Source of the DNA: Rouxiella sp. S1S-2
Lineage (GTDB): Bacteria; Pseudomonadota; Gammaproteobacteria; Enterobacterales; Enterobacteriaceae
DNA: 64,000 bases
Direction: 5' to 3'
Assembly (NCBI RefSeq): GCF_009208105.1
Contig: NZ_WFKL01000001.1
Location: 1,178,001-1,242,000 of the forward strand
The position numbers were made by a program, and so were the translations under genes. Under the pieces are notes generated by a model, which worked only from the letters and a program-made list of their open reading frames with translations, had not been told where the DNA came from and searched no databases. Within the stretch, counting starts at the first letter, position 1. Each line of letters begins with the position of its first letter. Shown here one piece after another: positions 38,883-50,322 of this stretch.

Positions 38883-40130
38883 TTAGCCTATAGCCCCCAG
38901 ACTGTCTTCTGCCTTGCTTTGCGTTTTAGGCAATAAGAACAGCGTTGCGTAAATATCCAGTAAATAAATGGCTGCCAGCAGACTAATTGCCGCCGTGAAG
39001 GCGATTTGTGAAGCAAGCAGTCCTATCACCAGTGGCCCAAAACCGCCCACCCCGCGTCCCAGATTAAACAACACGTTCTGCGCTGTTGCCCTTACGTTAA
39101 CGGGATAGCTGTCGGAAATCAGCCCGCCGTAGCCGCCAATCATGCCGTTCACAAACATGCCCATTACCGCACCGGCAAATAGCATCGTCATGGGGTCTTT
39201 AAGTTGGGCGTAGCAGACAACCATCACTACTGCACCGACCTGATAGATAAGGAAAATCTTCCAGCGTGCGAAGCGATCGGAGAGTACTCCGAACAGCCAG
39301 ATGCCAAAGGTCATACCGACCACTGTCACCGCGGTCCACATTCCTGATTTAGTCAGCGAGAAACCAAAGTTTTTAGCCAGATAGCTGGGCATCCAAATCA
39401 TCAGCCCGTAATAACCAAAGTTTTGTACCGAAGTCAAAATCAGGATACCCACGCTGCATTTGGTGGTTGCACGGTCTTTAAATAATAGGCGAATTCGAGT
39501 GAGCAGTGGCTCTTGCTGTTGTGCTGAAGACTGCTTAACAAACTCTTCGGGTTCGCCCATCGTTCTGCGGATCAGGAAAGAGGCGAGGGCGGGCAGCAGT
39601 CCGACTAAAAACATGCCTCGCCAGCCAATAGTGCCAAGCAGCAGCGGCGTCAGGAATGCGGCCATCAGCACCCCCAATTGCCAGCCCATGCCGACGTAGG
39701 CAGAAGCGCGGTTGCGTTTTTCGACCGGCCAGGCTTCGGCAATCAGTGCCATACCGATGCCGAATTCACCGCCAAGACCGACTCCCGCCAGCGTTCTGTA
39801 GGCCAGCAGGTCCCAGTATCCCTGTGCCAGGGCACACAGGCCGGTGAAAAGTGAGAACATTAAAATAGTGAAGGTCAGCACCCGAATTCGGCCAAAGCGG
39901 TCGCTGATTGGGCCAAATATCACGCCGCCCAACACGGCGCCGATAAGCGTCCAGGTGACCAGCGAGCCGCTCTGCGAGGCGGTGAGGCCGAGCTCTGAGG
40001 CAATGGCAGGTAACATGAATCCGAGAATGAGAAGGTCAAAGCCGTCCATTGCGTAGCCTGAAACGGAGGCCACCATTGCTTTGACCGGCGTGGCGTGTTT
40101 TTTTGAGTTTATTATTGAGTTCGCTGGCAT
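38883..40130 (-). CDS. MFS transporter, aromatic acid:H+ symporter-like
   Basis: A 415-aa permease (ATG 40130; an in-frame TTG at 40142 is possible) with 12 membrane helices. Helix 1 reads GYAMDGFDLLILGFMLP, the DGFD signature of the AAHS family, and the helix 2-3 loop GPISDRFGRIR is MFS motif A; it recurs as FGVLSDRFARWK in the second half. AAHS members import aromatic or other small organic acids, but the substrate here is unknown. In E. coli no such gene lies between csrB and yqcC, so this is a lineage-specific insertion. yqcC is divergent. Confidence 0.88.
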   Translation of the reverse strand: MPANSIINSKKHATPVKAMVASVSGYAMDGFDLLILGFMLPAIASELGLTASQSGSLVTWTLIGAVLGGVIFGPISDRFGRIRVLTFTILMFSLFTGLCALAQGYWDLLAYRTLAGVGLGGEFGIGMALIAEAWPVEKRNRASAYVGMGWQLGVLMAAFLTPLLLGTIGWRGMFLVGLLPALASFLIRRTMGEPEEFVKQSSAQQQEPLLTRIRLLFKDRATTKCSVGILILTSVQNFGYYGLMIWMPSYLAKNFGFSLTKSGMWTAVTVVGMTFGIWLFGVLSDRFARWKIFLIYQVGAVVMVVCYAQLKDPMTMLFAGAVMGMFVNGMIGGYGGLISDSYPVNVRATAQNVLFNLGRGVGGFGPLVIGLLASQIAFTAAISLLAAIYLLDIYATLFLLPKTQSKAEDSLGAIG

Positions 40131-40354
40131 CGTTAAAGTCAATTTATGTAAAGTGCGCCTATTTTGCCCGTAGCAGCGTCTCTGTACCAGTATGAAAAAC
40201 TAATAGTTGATTGATGCAGACTATGCTTAAGGGTGCAAAAAAACGTTTTGTTGCGTGAGCAGAAGTTTGGGACGCTGCGGCTTCAATGCTATGATTCGTC
40301 CCAATTTCGGCGCGCTATCCACAACCCGCACGTGTTCAATACAGAGAGTTATTG

Positions 40355-40669
40355 ATGAGTACAGAAAATCAGGTCCGCGAAATATTGCAGGATATTGAGC
40401 AAGTTATGCGTCAACTGTCTTTATGGCAACCTATGCCTCCAGAGCCAGAGGCTTTTGAGAGTAAAGAGCCTTTTGCCGTAGATACCATGTCGGCCGAGCA
40501 GTGGTTGCAGTGGGTTCTTATCCCACGTATGTACGCGTTATTGGCCGCAGAGGCGCCGTTGCCGACCCGTTTTGCCATCACGCCTTATTATGAAATGGCC
40601 CTTGCCGGACAGGAGCGTCTGCACAATGTACTGCAGCGTCTTGACGATTTGCTGAATATAGAAGACTGA
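40355..40669 (+). CDS. yqcC: YqcC family protein
   Basis: A 104-aa helical protein starting MSTENQVREILQDIEQVM; ATG 40355 is preferred over the in-frame TTG at 40352. It matches the YqcC family (DUF446), with SAEQWLQWVLIPRMYALL and LPTRFAITPYYEMAL. Function is unknown. truC begins 1 bp after its stop, so they are co-transcribed. Confidence 0.9.
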   Translation: MSTENQVREILQDIEQVMRQLSLWQPMPPEPEAFESKEPFAVDTMSAEQWLQWVLIPRMYALLAAEAPLPTRFAITPYYEMALAGQERLHNVLQRLDDLLNIED

Positions 40670-40670
40670 C

Positions 40671-41441
40671 ATGCTGGAAATTTTGTATCAGGACGAGCAT
40701 CTTGTCGCGGTGAACAAACCCGCCGGTATGTTGGTCCATCGCAGTTGGCTTGACCGGCATGAAACCGTTTTTGTGATGCAAACGCTGCGTGACCAGATTG
40801 GGCAGCACGTATTTACCGTGCACCGTCTGGATAAACCGACCTCTGGCGTGCTGCTGTTGGCGTTGTCGAGCGAGGTGGCGCGCTTGCTGTCGCAGCAGTT
40901 CGAAGATCATAAGATGACTAAGGTCTATCACGCGGTGGTTCGTGGCTTCGTGATGGAAGACGGCACCGTCGATTATGCCTTGACGGAAGAGCTCGACAAG
41001 ATAGCCGATAAATTTTCAAATCCAGACAAAGCTCCACAGCCTGCGGTGAGTCATTATCGCGTCCTGGCGCGTCAGGAAATGCCGGTGGCCATTGGTCGCT
41101 ACGAAACGGCCCGCTATAGTCTGGTTGAGCTTAAGCCTGAAACCGGCCGCAAACACCAGCTGCGTCGCCACATGACGCATCTGAGGCATCCGATTATCGG
41201 CGATACCGCCCACGGTGATTTAAAACAAAATCGCGGAATGGCGCAGCATTTTAACTGCCCGGGGCTGATGCTGCACGCCAGCCATATGCAGCTTCCTCAT
41301 CCGGTGACCGGCGAGACGTTGTCAATTACTGCCCGCTGGGACAGCCGCTGGCAGAACGTGGTTGAGCGTTTCGAGTGGCAAGGGTGCGTGAGCGAGCTGG
41401 AAAGAGTTGAGTTTCCCGTGCAGGCGGGTCAGGATAGTTAA
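40671..41441 (+). CDS. truC: TruC, tRNA pseudouridine(65) synthase
   Basis: A 256-aa RluA-family enzyme that forms pseudouridine 65 in certain tRNAs. The catalytic Asp is in the [12 protein letters not shown] motif around residue 50; the later [20 protein letters not shown] is the RNA-binding block. It begins [20 protein letters not shown] as in the family. Part of yqcC-truC-yqcA. Confidence 0.95.
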   Translation: MLEILYQDEHLVAVNKPAGMLVHRSWLDRHETVFVMQTLRDQIGQHVFTVHRLDKPTSGVLLLALSSEVARLLSQQFEDHKMTKVYHAVVRGFVMEDGTVDYALTEELDKIADKFSNPDKAPQPAVSHYRVLARQEMPVAIGRYETARYSLVELKPETGRKHQLRRHMTHLRHPIIGDTAHGDLKQNRGMAQHFNCPGLMLHASHMQLPHPVTGETLSITARWDSRWQNVVERFEWQGCVSELERVEFPVQAGQDS

Positions 41442-41473
41442 CTTTTTTGGATTTTAGTAAGGGAGTAGGCAGC

Positions 41474-41926
41474 ATGGCTGAGATTGGTATTTTCGTCGGT
41501 ACGGTATACGGAAACGCATTGCTGGTGGCGGAAGAGGCAGAAACGCTGCTTAAGAAGCAGGGGCATCAGGTTAAAGTTTTTGAAGAAGGAACCCTTGAGG
41601 CCTGGCAATACTATCGCCATCATTTTGTGCTGATCGTCACCTCAACGACCGGTCAGGGCGACCTGCCTGACAGCATTGCTCCTTTGTACGATGCAATCCG
41701 CGACAAGGTTGGCTATCAGCCAGAACTGCGTTACGGCATTATCGCGCTGGGCGACAGCAGCTATGACTTCTTCTGCGGCGGCGGTCACAAGCTTGATGAC
41801 CTGTTGCAGGAGCAGGGCGCTAATCGTTTGGGCGAGATGCTGGAAATCGATGCGATTGAACAGCCTGAGCCTGAGTTGGTGGCGCTTCCTTGGGTCGAGA
41901 AGTGGACCCAACATTTCGGTCAGTAA
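41474..41926 (+). CDS. yqcA: YqcA, flavodoxin-like protein
   Basis: ATG 41474 with AAGGGAG upstream gives 150 aa ([20 protein letters not shown]). It is a short-chain flavodoxin; the FMN phosphate loop is GTVYGNA, and [11 protein letters not shown] and [11 protein letters not shown] form the isoalloxazine-binding loops. Physiological partner is not settled. It closes the yqcC-truC operon and is followed by a terminator. Confidence 0.93.
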   Translation: MAEIGIFVGTVYGNALLVAEEAETLLKKQGHQVKVFEEGTLEAWQYYRHHFVLIVTSTTGQGDLPDSIAPLYDAIRDKVGYQPELRYGIIALGDSSYDFFCGGGHKLDDLLQEQGANRLGEMLEIDAIEQPEPELVALPWVEKWTQHFGQ

Positions 41927-41991
41927 ATTCATGACCCCAGTTTGACCATTCAGTTTTGAAAACTCGGTATTGATAAGAGTGACTGATAAAG

Positions 41992-42025
41992 AAAAGGTCA
42001 GAGCATGTAATGCCTGACCTTTTTC
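41992..42025 (+). terminator. Terminator after yqcA
   Basis: AAAAGGTCAG pairs with CTGACCTTTT around a 12-nt loop, with a T run on the plus strand and A-rich sequence on the other. It separates convergent yqcA and yaeH and probably serves both. It also sits at the synteny junction. Confidence 0.85.
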
Positions 42026-42049
42026 TATTTTTACCTGACAGACAATCTG

Positions 42050-42439
42050 TTAGCGACCGTTGGTCAGCTTTTCGAGATCGGATTCAATTTCGGCAATCTT
42101 GTTGGTTACCACAGACTCAAGGTGGCGCAGGTCATCGAGGATTTTACGCTTAAGATCGACTTCAACCTGTTCACGCTGGCAGATCTGGTCCAGCTCATCG
42201 ATAACGTAGCGCAGATTTGGGCTAATTTCGTGGATCTCTTTATAGCCCTGTCCGGCATTGTCGGCTGCAATCGTTTTGCGCTGGCGTGGGTATTTGAATT
42301 TCACGCTTTTGGCAAAAAACTCGCCTTTATCTTTGCGAAAGTAGATCTTGAGAATGTCGTTGTTCGCCTCTTGACGGAGGCTGTAGCGATCTACGTCATC
42401 AGGATTATTAATACCCAAGCTTTTCAGGTTGTCAAACAT
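42050..42439 (-). CDS. yaeH: YaeH family protein (DUF3461)
   Basis: ATG 42439 ([20 protein letters not shown]) gives 129 aa, the family length; the longer frame to 42523 adds a hydrophobic stretch not in the family. It has a charged, coiled-coil-prone C-terminal half (residues ~75-125). Function is unknown. Located next to dapD as in E. coli, 99 bp downstream of it. Confidence 0.9.
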   Translation of the reverse strand: MFDNLKSLGINNPDDVDRYSLRQEANNDILKIYFRKDKGEFFAKSVKFKYPRQRKTIAADNAGQGYKEIHEISPNLRYVIDELDQICQREQVEVDLKRKILDDLRHLESVVTNKIAEIESDLEKLTNGR

Positions 42440-42538
42440 AGCGGCACCTTTTGTGTTTACACGCGAAATTACTGTGACCGAAATAATTATGATGAACGCG
42501 ACAATAAAAAAGCGGGTTGGCAAACCCGCTTATTCAGT

Positions 42539-43360
42539 TTAGTCGATAGAGCGTAATAACTCATTAAGACCGGTTTTGCCTAAGGTTTTGGCATCAACCT
42601 TTTTCACGATAACGGCGCAATACAGACTGTATTTACCGTCTTTAGAAGGCAAGTTGCCGGAAACAACCACAGAACCCGCCGGTACGCGACCGTAATGAAC
42701 TTCGCCGGTTTCGCGGTCATAAATCTTGGTGCTCTGGCCAATGTAGACACCCATTGAAATCACGCAGCCGTCTTCAACGATAACACCTTCAACGATTTCA
42801 GAACGTGCGCCGATGAAGCAGTTGTCACCGATAATGGTTGGGTTGGCCTGCAGTGGCTCCAAAACACCACCAATGCCTACGCCGCCGGACAGATGAACGT
42901 TTTTACCGATCTGCGCGCAAGAACCTACGGTGGCCCAGGTATCAACCATGGTGCCTTCATCAACGTAAGCGCCGATGTTGACGTAGGAAGGCATCAGAAC
43001 CACGTTACGTGCAATGAAAGAGCCTTTACGCACGGCCGCCGGTGGCACTACGCGGAAACCTTCACGCTTGAAGCGAGCTTCGTCGTAATCGGCAAATTTC
43101 ATTGGAACTTTGTCGTAGAAGCGGTTTTCTGCCCCGTCCATAACTTCGTTATCGTTGATTCTGAAAGAGAGCAGTACCGCCTTCTTCAGCCACTGATGCG
43201 TAACCCATTCGCCGTCAATCTTCTCGGCAACGCGCAGCTCGCCGCTGTCGATTTTGTTGATAACCTGGTTAACCGCGTCGCGCGTTTCGCTGTCGACGTT
43301 GGCCGGAGTGATATCTGCACGGCGCTCGAAGGCCTGTTCAATGACGGTTTGCAATTCCAT
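42539..43360 (-). CDS. dapD: DapD, tetrahydrodipicolinate N-succinyltransferase
   Basis: ATG 43360 gives 273 aa (E. coli 274). It succinylates tetrahydrodipicolinate in the lysine/diaminopimelate pathway, using succinyl-CoA. The N-terminal helical domain precedes a left-handed beta helix with hexapeptide repeats (from about residue 105 to 225: [35 protein letters not shown]). The longer frame to 43405 is unlike the family. It lies 57 bp downstream of glnD on the same strand. Confidence 0.95.
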   Translation of the reverse strand: MELQTVIEQAFERRADITPANVDSETRDAVNQVINKIDSGELRVAEKIDGEWVTHQWLKKAVLLSFRINDNEVMDGAENRFYDKVPMKFADYDEARFKREGFRVVPPAAVRKGSFIARNVVLMPSYVNIGAYVDEGTMVDTWATVGSCAQIGKNVHLSGGVGIGGVLEPLQANPTIIGDNCFIGARSEIVEGVIVEDGCVISMGVYIGQSTKIYDRETGEVHYGRVPAGSVVVSGNLPSKDGKYSLYCAVIVKKVDAKTLGKTGLNELLRSID

Positions 43361-43417
43361 ACTGTTCTCTTTATCTGATAGTGATGTTGAAAGTAAAATA
43401 GCCAAGCATTACTTGTA

Positions 43418-46114
43418 TCATATTTTATCGAAGGGGTTGAGCACCTCAGTCAATCTATGCTCAATTTCCCGACGCGTTTGTTTATCTAATGCCCGACGTT
43501 CGCCGTTGGCAAGGATAAATAAATCCTCGACCCGCTCGCCGATAGTAGAGATGCGCGCGCCATGAAGCGACAGCCCGAGGTCGGCAAAAACTTCGCCGAC
43601 GCGCGCCAGCAGGCCGGGTTGGTCCAGCGCGACCAGTTCCATATATGTTCTGCGATCGGTGTGGGTTGGCAGGAAACTGACCTCTGTTGGTACGCTGAAA
43701 TTACGCAGCTTGGGTGAAGGTCGGCGCGCTCGGGGCGGCTGGTAGGCCTGCAGCATCGCCTGTTCAAGGGCAAAGCGCGTGGTTTCGTGTCGGTCTTGCG
43801 CCAGCGGATTACCGTCCGGCTCAAGCACGATAAAGGTGTCCATCGCCATGCCGTCGCGATTGGTAAAAATCTGCGCGTCATGGATGCTGAGATTGCGACG
43901 GTCAAGCTCACCGGCAACGGCGGCAAACAGATAGGGTTTGTCCGGACTCCAGATAAATATCTCGGTTCCGCCGCGCGTCGCCTGTCGGCTTACCAGCACC
44001 AGCGGCTTGGTTGAGTCGTGGTCAAGCAAGTGACGGGCGTGCCAGGCCAGCTGATTCGGGGTGTGGCGCAGGAAATAGTCAGAGCGGCAGCGGCTCCAGA
44101 TACGGTGCAGTGCCTCTTCGTCAATATTGTCCATACGCAGCAGTGCCAACGCCTGTAGGCGGTGATGGCGTACTCTTTCGCGCAAATCAGGCGTATGTTG
44201 CGTACCGCGACGCAGCTGTTTCTCGGTCGCAAAATAGAGCTCACGTATCAGGCTCTGCTTCCAGCTATTCCACAGGGTTTCGTTGGTGGCGCAAATGTCG
44301 GCGACGGTCAGGCAAACCAAATAACGCAGGCGATTTTCAGTCTGCATTTCGGCGGCAAACTGCTGGATCTCGGTGGGATCCTGAATGTCTCGGCGCTGGG
44401 CGGTAACCGACATCAACAAGTGGCAGCGCACCAGCCACGAAACCAGCTGGCTTTCGTTGGAGTTCAGCCCGTGCAGTTCGGCAAATTCCTGCGCGTCGTG
44501 CGCACCCAGTATGGAGTGGTCGCCACCGCGGCCTTTAGCGATATCGTGGAACAGCGCCGCCATCAGCAGCAGCTCGGGCTGTGGCAGACGCGGGAAGAGA
44601 TCCACACACAGTGGATGACGCGGACGGGTCTCTTCATCGGCAAAGCTTTCAAGCTTTTGCAACACGCGAACGGTGTGTTCATCAACGGTATAGGCGTGGA
44701 ACAGGTCAAACTGCATCTGACCCACAATCAGTCCCCACTGCGGCATGTAGGCCCAAAGCACGCTGTGGCGGTGCATGGGAACCAGCGCCCGCGATACAGC
44801 GCCCGGATGGCGCAGTATCGCCATAAAAATTTCGCGCGCTTCTGGAATGGTGCAGAGCGGCGTTTTCAAATGCCGACGCGTACGGCGCAGCAAACGCACA
44901 GTGGTAGAGTAAATGCCTTTTATCTCACGATGACGCACCATCAGATAAAACATGCTGATAATGGCCTGCGGCTGGCGGTCAAACAGCGTCTCGTCACGCA
45001 CGTCAATCAGGTCACCGCGCAGCTGGAAATTGTCGTCCAGCGGACGTGGTTTTTCATTAGGCCCAATCGCCAAAATCGCTTCATCAAACAGTTGCAACAG
45101 CATCTGGTTAAGCTCGCCAACGCGTCGCGTCATACGATAAAAGTCTTTCATCATTCGCTCAACCGGCTCATTTCCTTCACCTTGATACTGCAAAAGCTGG
45201 GCAACGTTGAGTTGACGGTCAAACAGCAGGCGGTTGTCGTAGCGGGTGAGGATCAGATGCAGGGCAAAGCGAATTCGCCACAGGAAGCTTTGACACTCGT
45301 TTATTTCATTGCGCTCGGCCTTGGTCAGAAAACCAAAACTGACCATCTCGTCAAGCGACGTTGCGCCAAAGTGGCGACGTGCCACCCACAGCAACGTGTG
45401 AATGTCACGCAGGCCGCCGGGGCTGCTTTTTATATCAGGCTCAAGATTATAGCTGGTGCCATGATAGCGCTGATGGCGTTCGTTTTGTTCGTCAATCTTG
45501 GCGCGGAAGAAGGTGGGGGAAGGCCAGAATCCGTCGCTAAAAATATGCTTTTGCATATTTAGGAACAGCGCCACGTCGCCGCAAATCAGGCGAGATTCAA
45601 TAAGATTGGTGGCAACGGTCAAATCCGCCAATCCTTCGAGCAGGCACTCTTCCAGCGTACGCACACTGTGGCCCACTTCCAGTCTCAGGTCCCACAGCAG
45701 AGTAATCAGTTCACCGATGCGCTGCGCCTGCTGATCGTTGAGTCGTTTTTGACTCAGTACCAGCACGTCGATATCCGACAGCGGGTGCAATTCGCCACGG
45801 CCATAGCCACCCACGGCGACCATGGCAGTTTCAGGAATTTTATCGAAACCGAAGAAAATCCATAGCCGCTGGAGCATCTGATCAATGTAAAGCGAGCGGG
45901 CGGCGACTAATTCTTCAACGGGCTGTCCGCAGTTAAACGCCTCCGCCAGCCACAGCTGGAACTCTTCCATCCGCTGTTTGAGGGATTGGCGATTAAGTGC
46001 TTCATCGGGATAAGAAGACGGGGACGCGGGCTTGTCAGGAAACGTACGCGTTATCTCAACCGGCAGTGGCAGTGCCAGGTGAACAAGATTTTTAGACAAA
46101 AACGAATCAGACAT
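43418..46114 (-). CDS. glnD: GlnD, PII uridylyltransferase/uridylyl-removing enzyme
   Basis: An 898-aa nitrogen sensor that uridylylates PII (GlnB/GlnK) when glutamine is low and removes UMP when it is high. The nucleotidyltransferase motif [19 protein letters not shown] is near residue 105, the HD hydrolase motif [13 protein letters not shown] near 515, and two C-terminal ACT domains (starting near [16 protein letters not shown] and [19 protein letters not shown]) sense glutamine. It complements ptsP in this window as a nitrogen-status device. The N-terminal ~30 residues differ from E. coli. Confidence 0.96.
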   Translation of the reverse strand: MSDSFLSKNLVHLALPLPVEITRTFPDKPASPSSYPDEALNRQSLKQRMEEFQLWLAEAFNCGQPVEELVAARSLYIDQMLQRLWIFFGFDKIPETAMVAVGGYGRGELHPLSDIDVLVLSQKRLNDQQAQRIGELITLLWDLRLEVGHSVRTLEECLLEGLADLTVATNLIESRLICGDVALFLNMQKHIFSDGFWPSPTFFRAKIDEQNERHQRYHGTSYNLEPDIKSSPGGLRDIHTLLWVARRHFGATSLDEMVSFGFLTKAERNEINECQSFLWRIRFALHLILTRYDNRLLFDRQLNVAQLLQYQGEGNEPVERMMKDFYRMTRRVGELNQMLLQLFDEAILAIGPNEKPRPLDDNFQLRGDLIDVRDETLFDRQPQAIISMFYLMVRHREIKGIYSTTVRLLRRTRRHLKTPLCTIPEAREIFMAILRHPGAVSRALVPMHRHSVLWAYMPQWGLIVGQMQFDLFHAYTVDEHTVRVLQKLESFADEETRPRHPLCVDLFPRLPQPELLLMAALFHDIAKGRGGDHSILGAHDAQEFAELHGLNSNESQLVSWLVRCHLLMSVTAQRRDIQDPTEIQQFAAEMQTENRLRYLVCLTVADICATNETLWNSWKQSLIRELYFATEKQLRRGTQHTPDLRERVRHHRLQALALLRMDNIDEEALHRIWSRCRSDYFLRHTPNQLAWHARHLLDHDSTKPLVLVSRQATRGGTEIFIWSPDKPYLFAAVAGELDRRNLSIHDAQIFTNRDGMAMDTFIVLEPDGNPLAQDRHETTRFALEQAMLQAYQPPRARRPSPKLRNFSVPTEVSFLPTHTDRRTYMELVALDQPGLLARVGEVFADLGLSLHGARISTIGERVEDLFILANGERRALDKQTRREIEHRLTEVLNPFDKI

Positions 46115-46172
46115 AAGTGTGCAGCCTGTTTAGATGTAAATGACAAAATTGATAACAATGACATAACACTTC

Positions 46173-46200
46173 GAAAAAAAACCGGCGATATCTGCCGGCT
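46173..46200 (-). terminator. Terminator after map
   Basis: On the minus strand GCCGGC and GCCGGT pair around a short loop and are followed by eight T residues, directly downstream of map and ahead of glnD. It would make map and glnD partly separate units. Confidence 0.85.
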
Positions 46201-46223
46201 TCTACTGCACTTCTTTTTACGGC

Positions 46224-47030
46224 TTAATTCGCTGCCGCAGATCCGTGCGTTAACACGCATGGTAACGTCTCGTCTTTGCGCAGGGTCATGATTTCACATC
46301 CGTTTTCAGTAACGACCAAGGTGTGTTCATACTGTGCTGATAGGCTGCGGTCTTTGGTTTTTACCGTCCAACCGTCTTTCATGGTGCGAATGCGGAAATC
46401 ACCGGCGTTGACCATCGGCTCAATCGTAAAGGCCATGCCTGCCTGCAACACTACGCCGCCGTCATCGGCATCATAGTGCACCACTTGAGGCTCTTCGTGG
46501 AAACCTTCGCCGATGCCGTGTCCGCAGTATTCACGCACGACGGAGAATTTTTCGGCTTCAACAAACTGCTGAATCGCCTTGCCCAGCGTACGCAGGCGGA
46601 TACCCGGTTTGACCAATTTCAGCGCGAGATACAGGCTTTCCTGGGTGACGCGACACAGGCGCTCGCCAAGGATGGTTGGCTTGCCGACCAAAAACATGGT
46701 GGAGGTATCGCCGTGGAAACCGTCTTTAATCACCGTCACGTCAATATTAACGATATCGCCGTCTTTCAGAATGCGTTCGTCGTCAGGAATGCCGTGGCAA
46801 ACTACCTCGTTGATAGAGATACATACTGATTTCGGGAAACCGTGATAATCCAGACAGGCGGGAATCGCCTGCTGTTTGATGGTGATATGGTCGTGACAGA
46901 TACGGTCAAGTTCACCGGTGCTGACCCCTGGTTTTACATAGGGTTCGATGATTTCCAGCACTTCTGCGGCCAAGCGTCCGGCTACGCGCATTTTTTCGAT
47001 GTCTTGAGGTGTTTTGATTGAAATTGCCAT
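46224..47030 (-). CDS. map: Map, methionine aminopeptidase type I
   Basis: A 268-aa enzyme that removes the initiator Met from nascent proteins (after deformylation). Metal ligands are in NIDVTVIKDGFHGDTS (two Asp), the His of CGHGIGEGFHEEP, the Glu in FTIEPMVNAG and the Glu in SAQYEHTLVV. It is divergent from rpsB, as in E. coli. Confidence 0.96.
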   Translation of the reverse strand: MAISIKTPQDIEKMRVAGRLAAEVLEIIEPYVKPGVSTGELDRICHDHITIKQQAIPACLDYHGFPKSVCISINEVVCHGIPDDERILKDGDIVNIDVTVIKDGFHGDTSTMFLVGKPTILGERLCRVTQESLYLALKLVKPGIRLRTLGKAIQQFVEAEKFSVVREYCGHGIGEGFHEEPQVVHYDADDGGVVLQAGMAFTIEPMVNAGDFRIRTMKDGWTVKTKDRSLSAQYEHTLVVTENGCEIMTLRKDETLPCVLTHGSAAAN

Positions 47031-47187
47031 GAAAGAATCCTGCTGGTGTCATGTTTTTGACGACCTTTATTTCTACAGCCTTTATTTATGCCTGCGGGTC
47101 GTCAATAATTAGCTAGGCCACATGGTATCAGCCCTGTTATGAGCTGCCAAATTATCATTCTTCCGCCGCGCTTTTGTTTAAGTTTAG
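47031..47187. other. Divergent map/rpsB intergenic region (left part)
   Basis: Part of the 429-bp gene-free interval 47031-47459. Here it should contain the map promoter on the minus strand; I see no clear hexamer pair and no gene. The right part holds the rpsB promoter and leader, listed separately. Confidence 0.4.
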
Positions 47188-47217
47188 TTGGTTTCTGGTC
47201 GATATTTATGGTATAAA
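47188..47217 (+). promoter_or_regulatory. Probable rpsB-tsf promoter
   Basis: TTGGTT (47188-47193) and an extended -10, TGGTATAAA (TATAAA at 47212-47217), are spaced by 18 bp. The GC-rich discriminator GCGCGCC follows directly, typical of ribosomal protein and stable RNA promoters under stringent control. It implies a leader of roughly 240 nt. Confidence 0.5.
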
Positions 47218-47288
47218 GCGCGCCGGCAATCACTGTATTGTCTCTGTAAAAAGGCTCCGGTCTTGCGCAGATGGCAGAAAGTGAATAA

Positions 47289-48185
<897 letters not shown>

Positions 48186-48200
48186 TAAGGACGGCTCCGA

Positions 48201-48327
48201 TATACCCAATAGATTTCAAGGTGCAAGAAGGCGGCAACTGAACGAATCCCCCGGAATTTACATCAGTAAATGACTGGGGTGAGCGAGGGCAGCCAACGCA
48301 CATGCAGATTGAAAGATGATGGGTATG
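48201..48327. repeat. ERIC (intergenic repeat unit) element
   Basis: A 127-bp imperfect palindrome bounded by TATACCCA and GGGTATG, with the diagnostic core GAATCCCC at about 48244-48251 and GTAAATGACTGGGGTGAGCG at 48265-48284. This is the enterobacterial repetitive intergenic consensus. It lies entirely between rpsB and tsf, so it is transcribed within the operon and can fold as a long hairpin in the mRNA. Confidence 0.92.
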
Positions 48328-48363
48328 CAGCCCTTATTAACCAGGTATTGAATATGTTGGTTA

Positions 48364-48386
48364 GGGGGCCTTAATTGGCCCCCTTT
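48364..48386 (+). terminator. Attenuator/terminator between rpsB and tsf
   Basis: GGGGGCC and GGCCCCC pair around TTAATT, followed by only TTTGCTT. It is probably a partial terminator that lowers tsf relative to rpsB. Confidence 0.7.
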
Positions 48387-48457
48387 GCTTATCTTAAATG
48401 CGAGAAATATCTCAACGCAAAAATCCTTTTTGCACTGGGATAATCGAGGAAAAAACA

Positions 48458-49309
48458 ATGGCTGATATTACCGCTGCCCTGGTAAAAGAACTGCGCGAGC
48501 GTACCGGCGCTGGCATGATGGATTGTAAGAAAGCTCTGGTTGAAGCTAACGGCGACATCGAGCTGTCCATTGAAAATATGCGTAAATCTGGCGCGATCAA
48601 AGCCGCTAAGAAAGCAGGCAACGTAGCTGCTGACGGCGTGATCAAAACCAAAATCGAAGGCAACTATGGTCTGATTCTGGAAGTTAACTGCCAGACTGAC
48701 TTCGTGGCTAAAGATGCTGGTTTCCAGGCATTTGCAGAGAAAGTGTTGGATGCTGCTTTTGCTGGCAAAATCACTGACATCGAAGTACTGAAAGCACAGT
48801 TCGAAGAAGAGCGCGTAGCTTTAGTTGCAAAAATCGGTGAAAACATCAACATTCGTCGTATCGCTTCTTTGGAAGGCGACGTGTTGGGTAGCTACCTGCA
48901 CGGTGCTCGCATCGGTGTTCTGGTTGCTGCTAAAGGCGCTGACGATGAGCTGGTTAAACAAATTGCTATGCACGTTGCTGCAAGCAAGCCAGAATTCGTT
49001 AAGCCTGAAGACGTATCTGCTGAAGTGGTAGAAAAAGAGTATCAGGTTCAGCTGGACATCGCTATGCAGTCTGGCAAGCCTAAAGAAATCGCAGAGAAAA
49101 TGGTTGAAGGCCGCATGAAGAAATTCACCGGTGAAGTTTCTCTGACAGGTCAGCCTTTCGTTATCGAACCAAGCAAAACTGTTGCTCAGGTTCTGAAAGA
49201 GCACAACGCTGACGTGACTGATTTCATCCGCTTTGAAGTGGGCGAAGGCATTCAGAAAGCTGAGACTGACTTTGCTGCAGAAGTTGCTGCAATGAGCAAA
49301 CAGTCTTAA
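48458..49309 (+). CDS. tsf: EF-Ts, translation elongation factor Ts
   Basis: A 283-aa guanine nucleotide exchange factor for EF-Tu; ATG 48458 follows GAGGAAAAAAC. The N-terminal UBA-like module ([20 protein letters not shown]) and the TDFVAKD motif that inserts into EF-Tu are present. The longer frame from 48398 is rejected. A terminator follows. Confidence 0.98.
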   Translation: MADITAALVKELRERTGAGMMDCKKALVEANGDIELSIENMRKSGAIKAAKKAGNVAADGVIKTKIEGNYGLILEVNCQTDFVAKDAGFQAFAEKVLDAAFAGKITDIEVLKAQFEEERVALVAKIGENINIRRIASLEGDVLGSYLHGARIGVLVAAKGADDELVKQIAMHVAASKPEFVKPEDVSAEVVEKEYQVQLDIAMQSGKPKEIAEKMVEGRMKKFTGEVSLTGQPFVIEPSKTVAQVLKEHNADVTDFIRFEVGEGIQKAETDFAAEVAAMSKQS

Positions 49310-49329
49310 TGCTGGATTGATGTAAAAAA

Positions 49330-49358
49330 CGGAACCGCTAAATTGGCGGTTCCGTTTT
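49330..49358 (+). terminator. Terminator after tsf
   Basis: CGGAACCGC pairs with GCGGTTCCG around TAAATTG, with a T run after it. Confidence 0.88.
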
Positions 49359-49499
49359 ATCCAGCCTTGAACTATCCAAGGGTTCAACCCTCTAGCAGTT
49401 ATGTCAGACAGCCGTTTATTGTCTGATAACATCACAGGATTTGTGATGCAAAAAAAACGACCATCCCATTACGACACATTGCTTCTTAGGACAGACACC

Positions 49500-50231
49500 A
49501 TGGCTACCAATGCGAAACCCGTTTATCAGCGTATCCTGCTAAAACTCAGTGGCGAAGCCCTGCAGGGCAGTGAAGGTTTTGGTATCGATGCGAGCGTTTT
49601 GGATCGCATGGCACAGGAAGTTAAAGAGCTGGTTGAGTTGGGCATCCAGGTGGGTGTCGTGATTGGCGGCGGAAACTTGTTCCGCGGTGCCGGTCTTGCT
49701 CAGGCAGGAATGAACCGCGTCGTGGGCGACCACATGGGAATGCTGGCCACGGTAATGAATGGTCTGGCAATGCGTGATGCACTGCACCGTGCCTATGTGA
49801 ATGCTCGCCTGATGTCTGCTATTCCGCTTAACGGCGTTTGCGACAACTACAGCTGGGCCGAAGCGATTAGCCTGCTGCGTAACAACCGTGTCGTAATTTT
49901 TGCAGCCGGTACCGGCAACCCATTCTTTACCACTGATTCTGCGGCCTGTTTGCGCGGGATCGAGATCGAAGCTGACGTGGTGCTCAAAGCGACTAAAGTG
50001 GACGGCGTCTTCTCTGCCGATCCGGTTAAACACCCGGATGCAACCATGTTCGATCACCTGACTTATACCGACGTGCTGGACAAAGAGTTGAAAGTGATGG
50101 ACCTTGCCGCCTTTACGCTGGCTCGCGACCACAATCTGCCGATTCGCGTTTTCAACATGAACAAACCTGGCGCACTGCGCCGCGTGGTTATGGGCGAGAA
50201 CGAAGGTACGCTGATTTCTAAAGCCGAGTAA
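49500..50231 (+). CDS. pyrH: PyrH, UMP kinase
   Basis: A 243-aa amino-acid-kinase-fold enzyme ([20 protein letters not shown]) that phosphorylates UMP to UDP; it is allosterically activated by GTP and inhibited by UTP. The glycine loop [12 protein letters not shown], the conserved [16 protein letters not shown] and the [12 protein letters not shown] block are present. ATG 49500 matches the family; upstream in-frame codons from 49401 are untranslated leader. frr follows 91 bp later. Confidence 0.97.
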   Translation: MATNAKPVYQRILLKLSGEALQGSEGFGIDASVLDRMAQEVKELVELGIQVGVVIGGGNLFRGAGLAQAGMNRVVGDHMGMLATVMNGLAMRDALHRAYVNARLMSAIPLNGVCDNYSWAEAISLLRNNRVVIFAAGTGNPFFTTDSAACLRGIEIEADVVLKATKVDGVFSADPVKHPDATMFDHLTYTDVLDKELKVMDLAAFTLARDHNLPIRVFNMNKPGALRRVVMGENEGTLISKAE

Positions 50232-50322
50232 CCTGTCGTTGCCTAAGACGACCATTTTGAATATTCACGGACTATACTAAAATTATGGTCTGCCAAGTAA
50301 CCCGTATCCAAAGGTTCGCAAC

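Noticed and set aside
44162..45562. Long open frame (466 codons) antisense to glnD
   Set aside because: It is the shadow of the strongly biased glnD codons; glnD matches its family along its full length, and the antisense translation resembles no protein and has no ribosome site.
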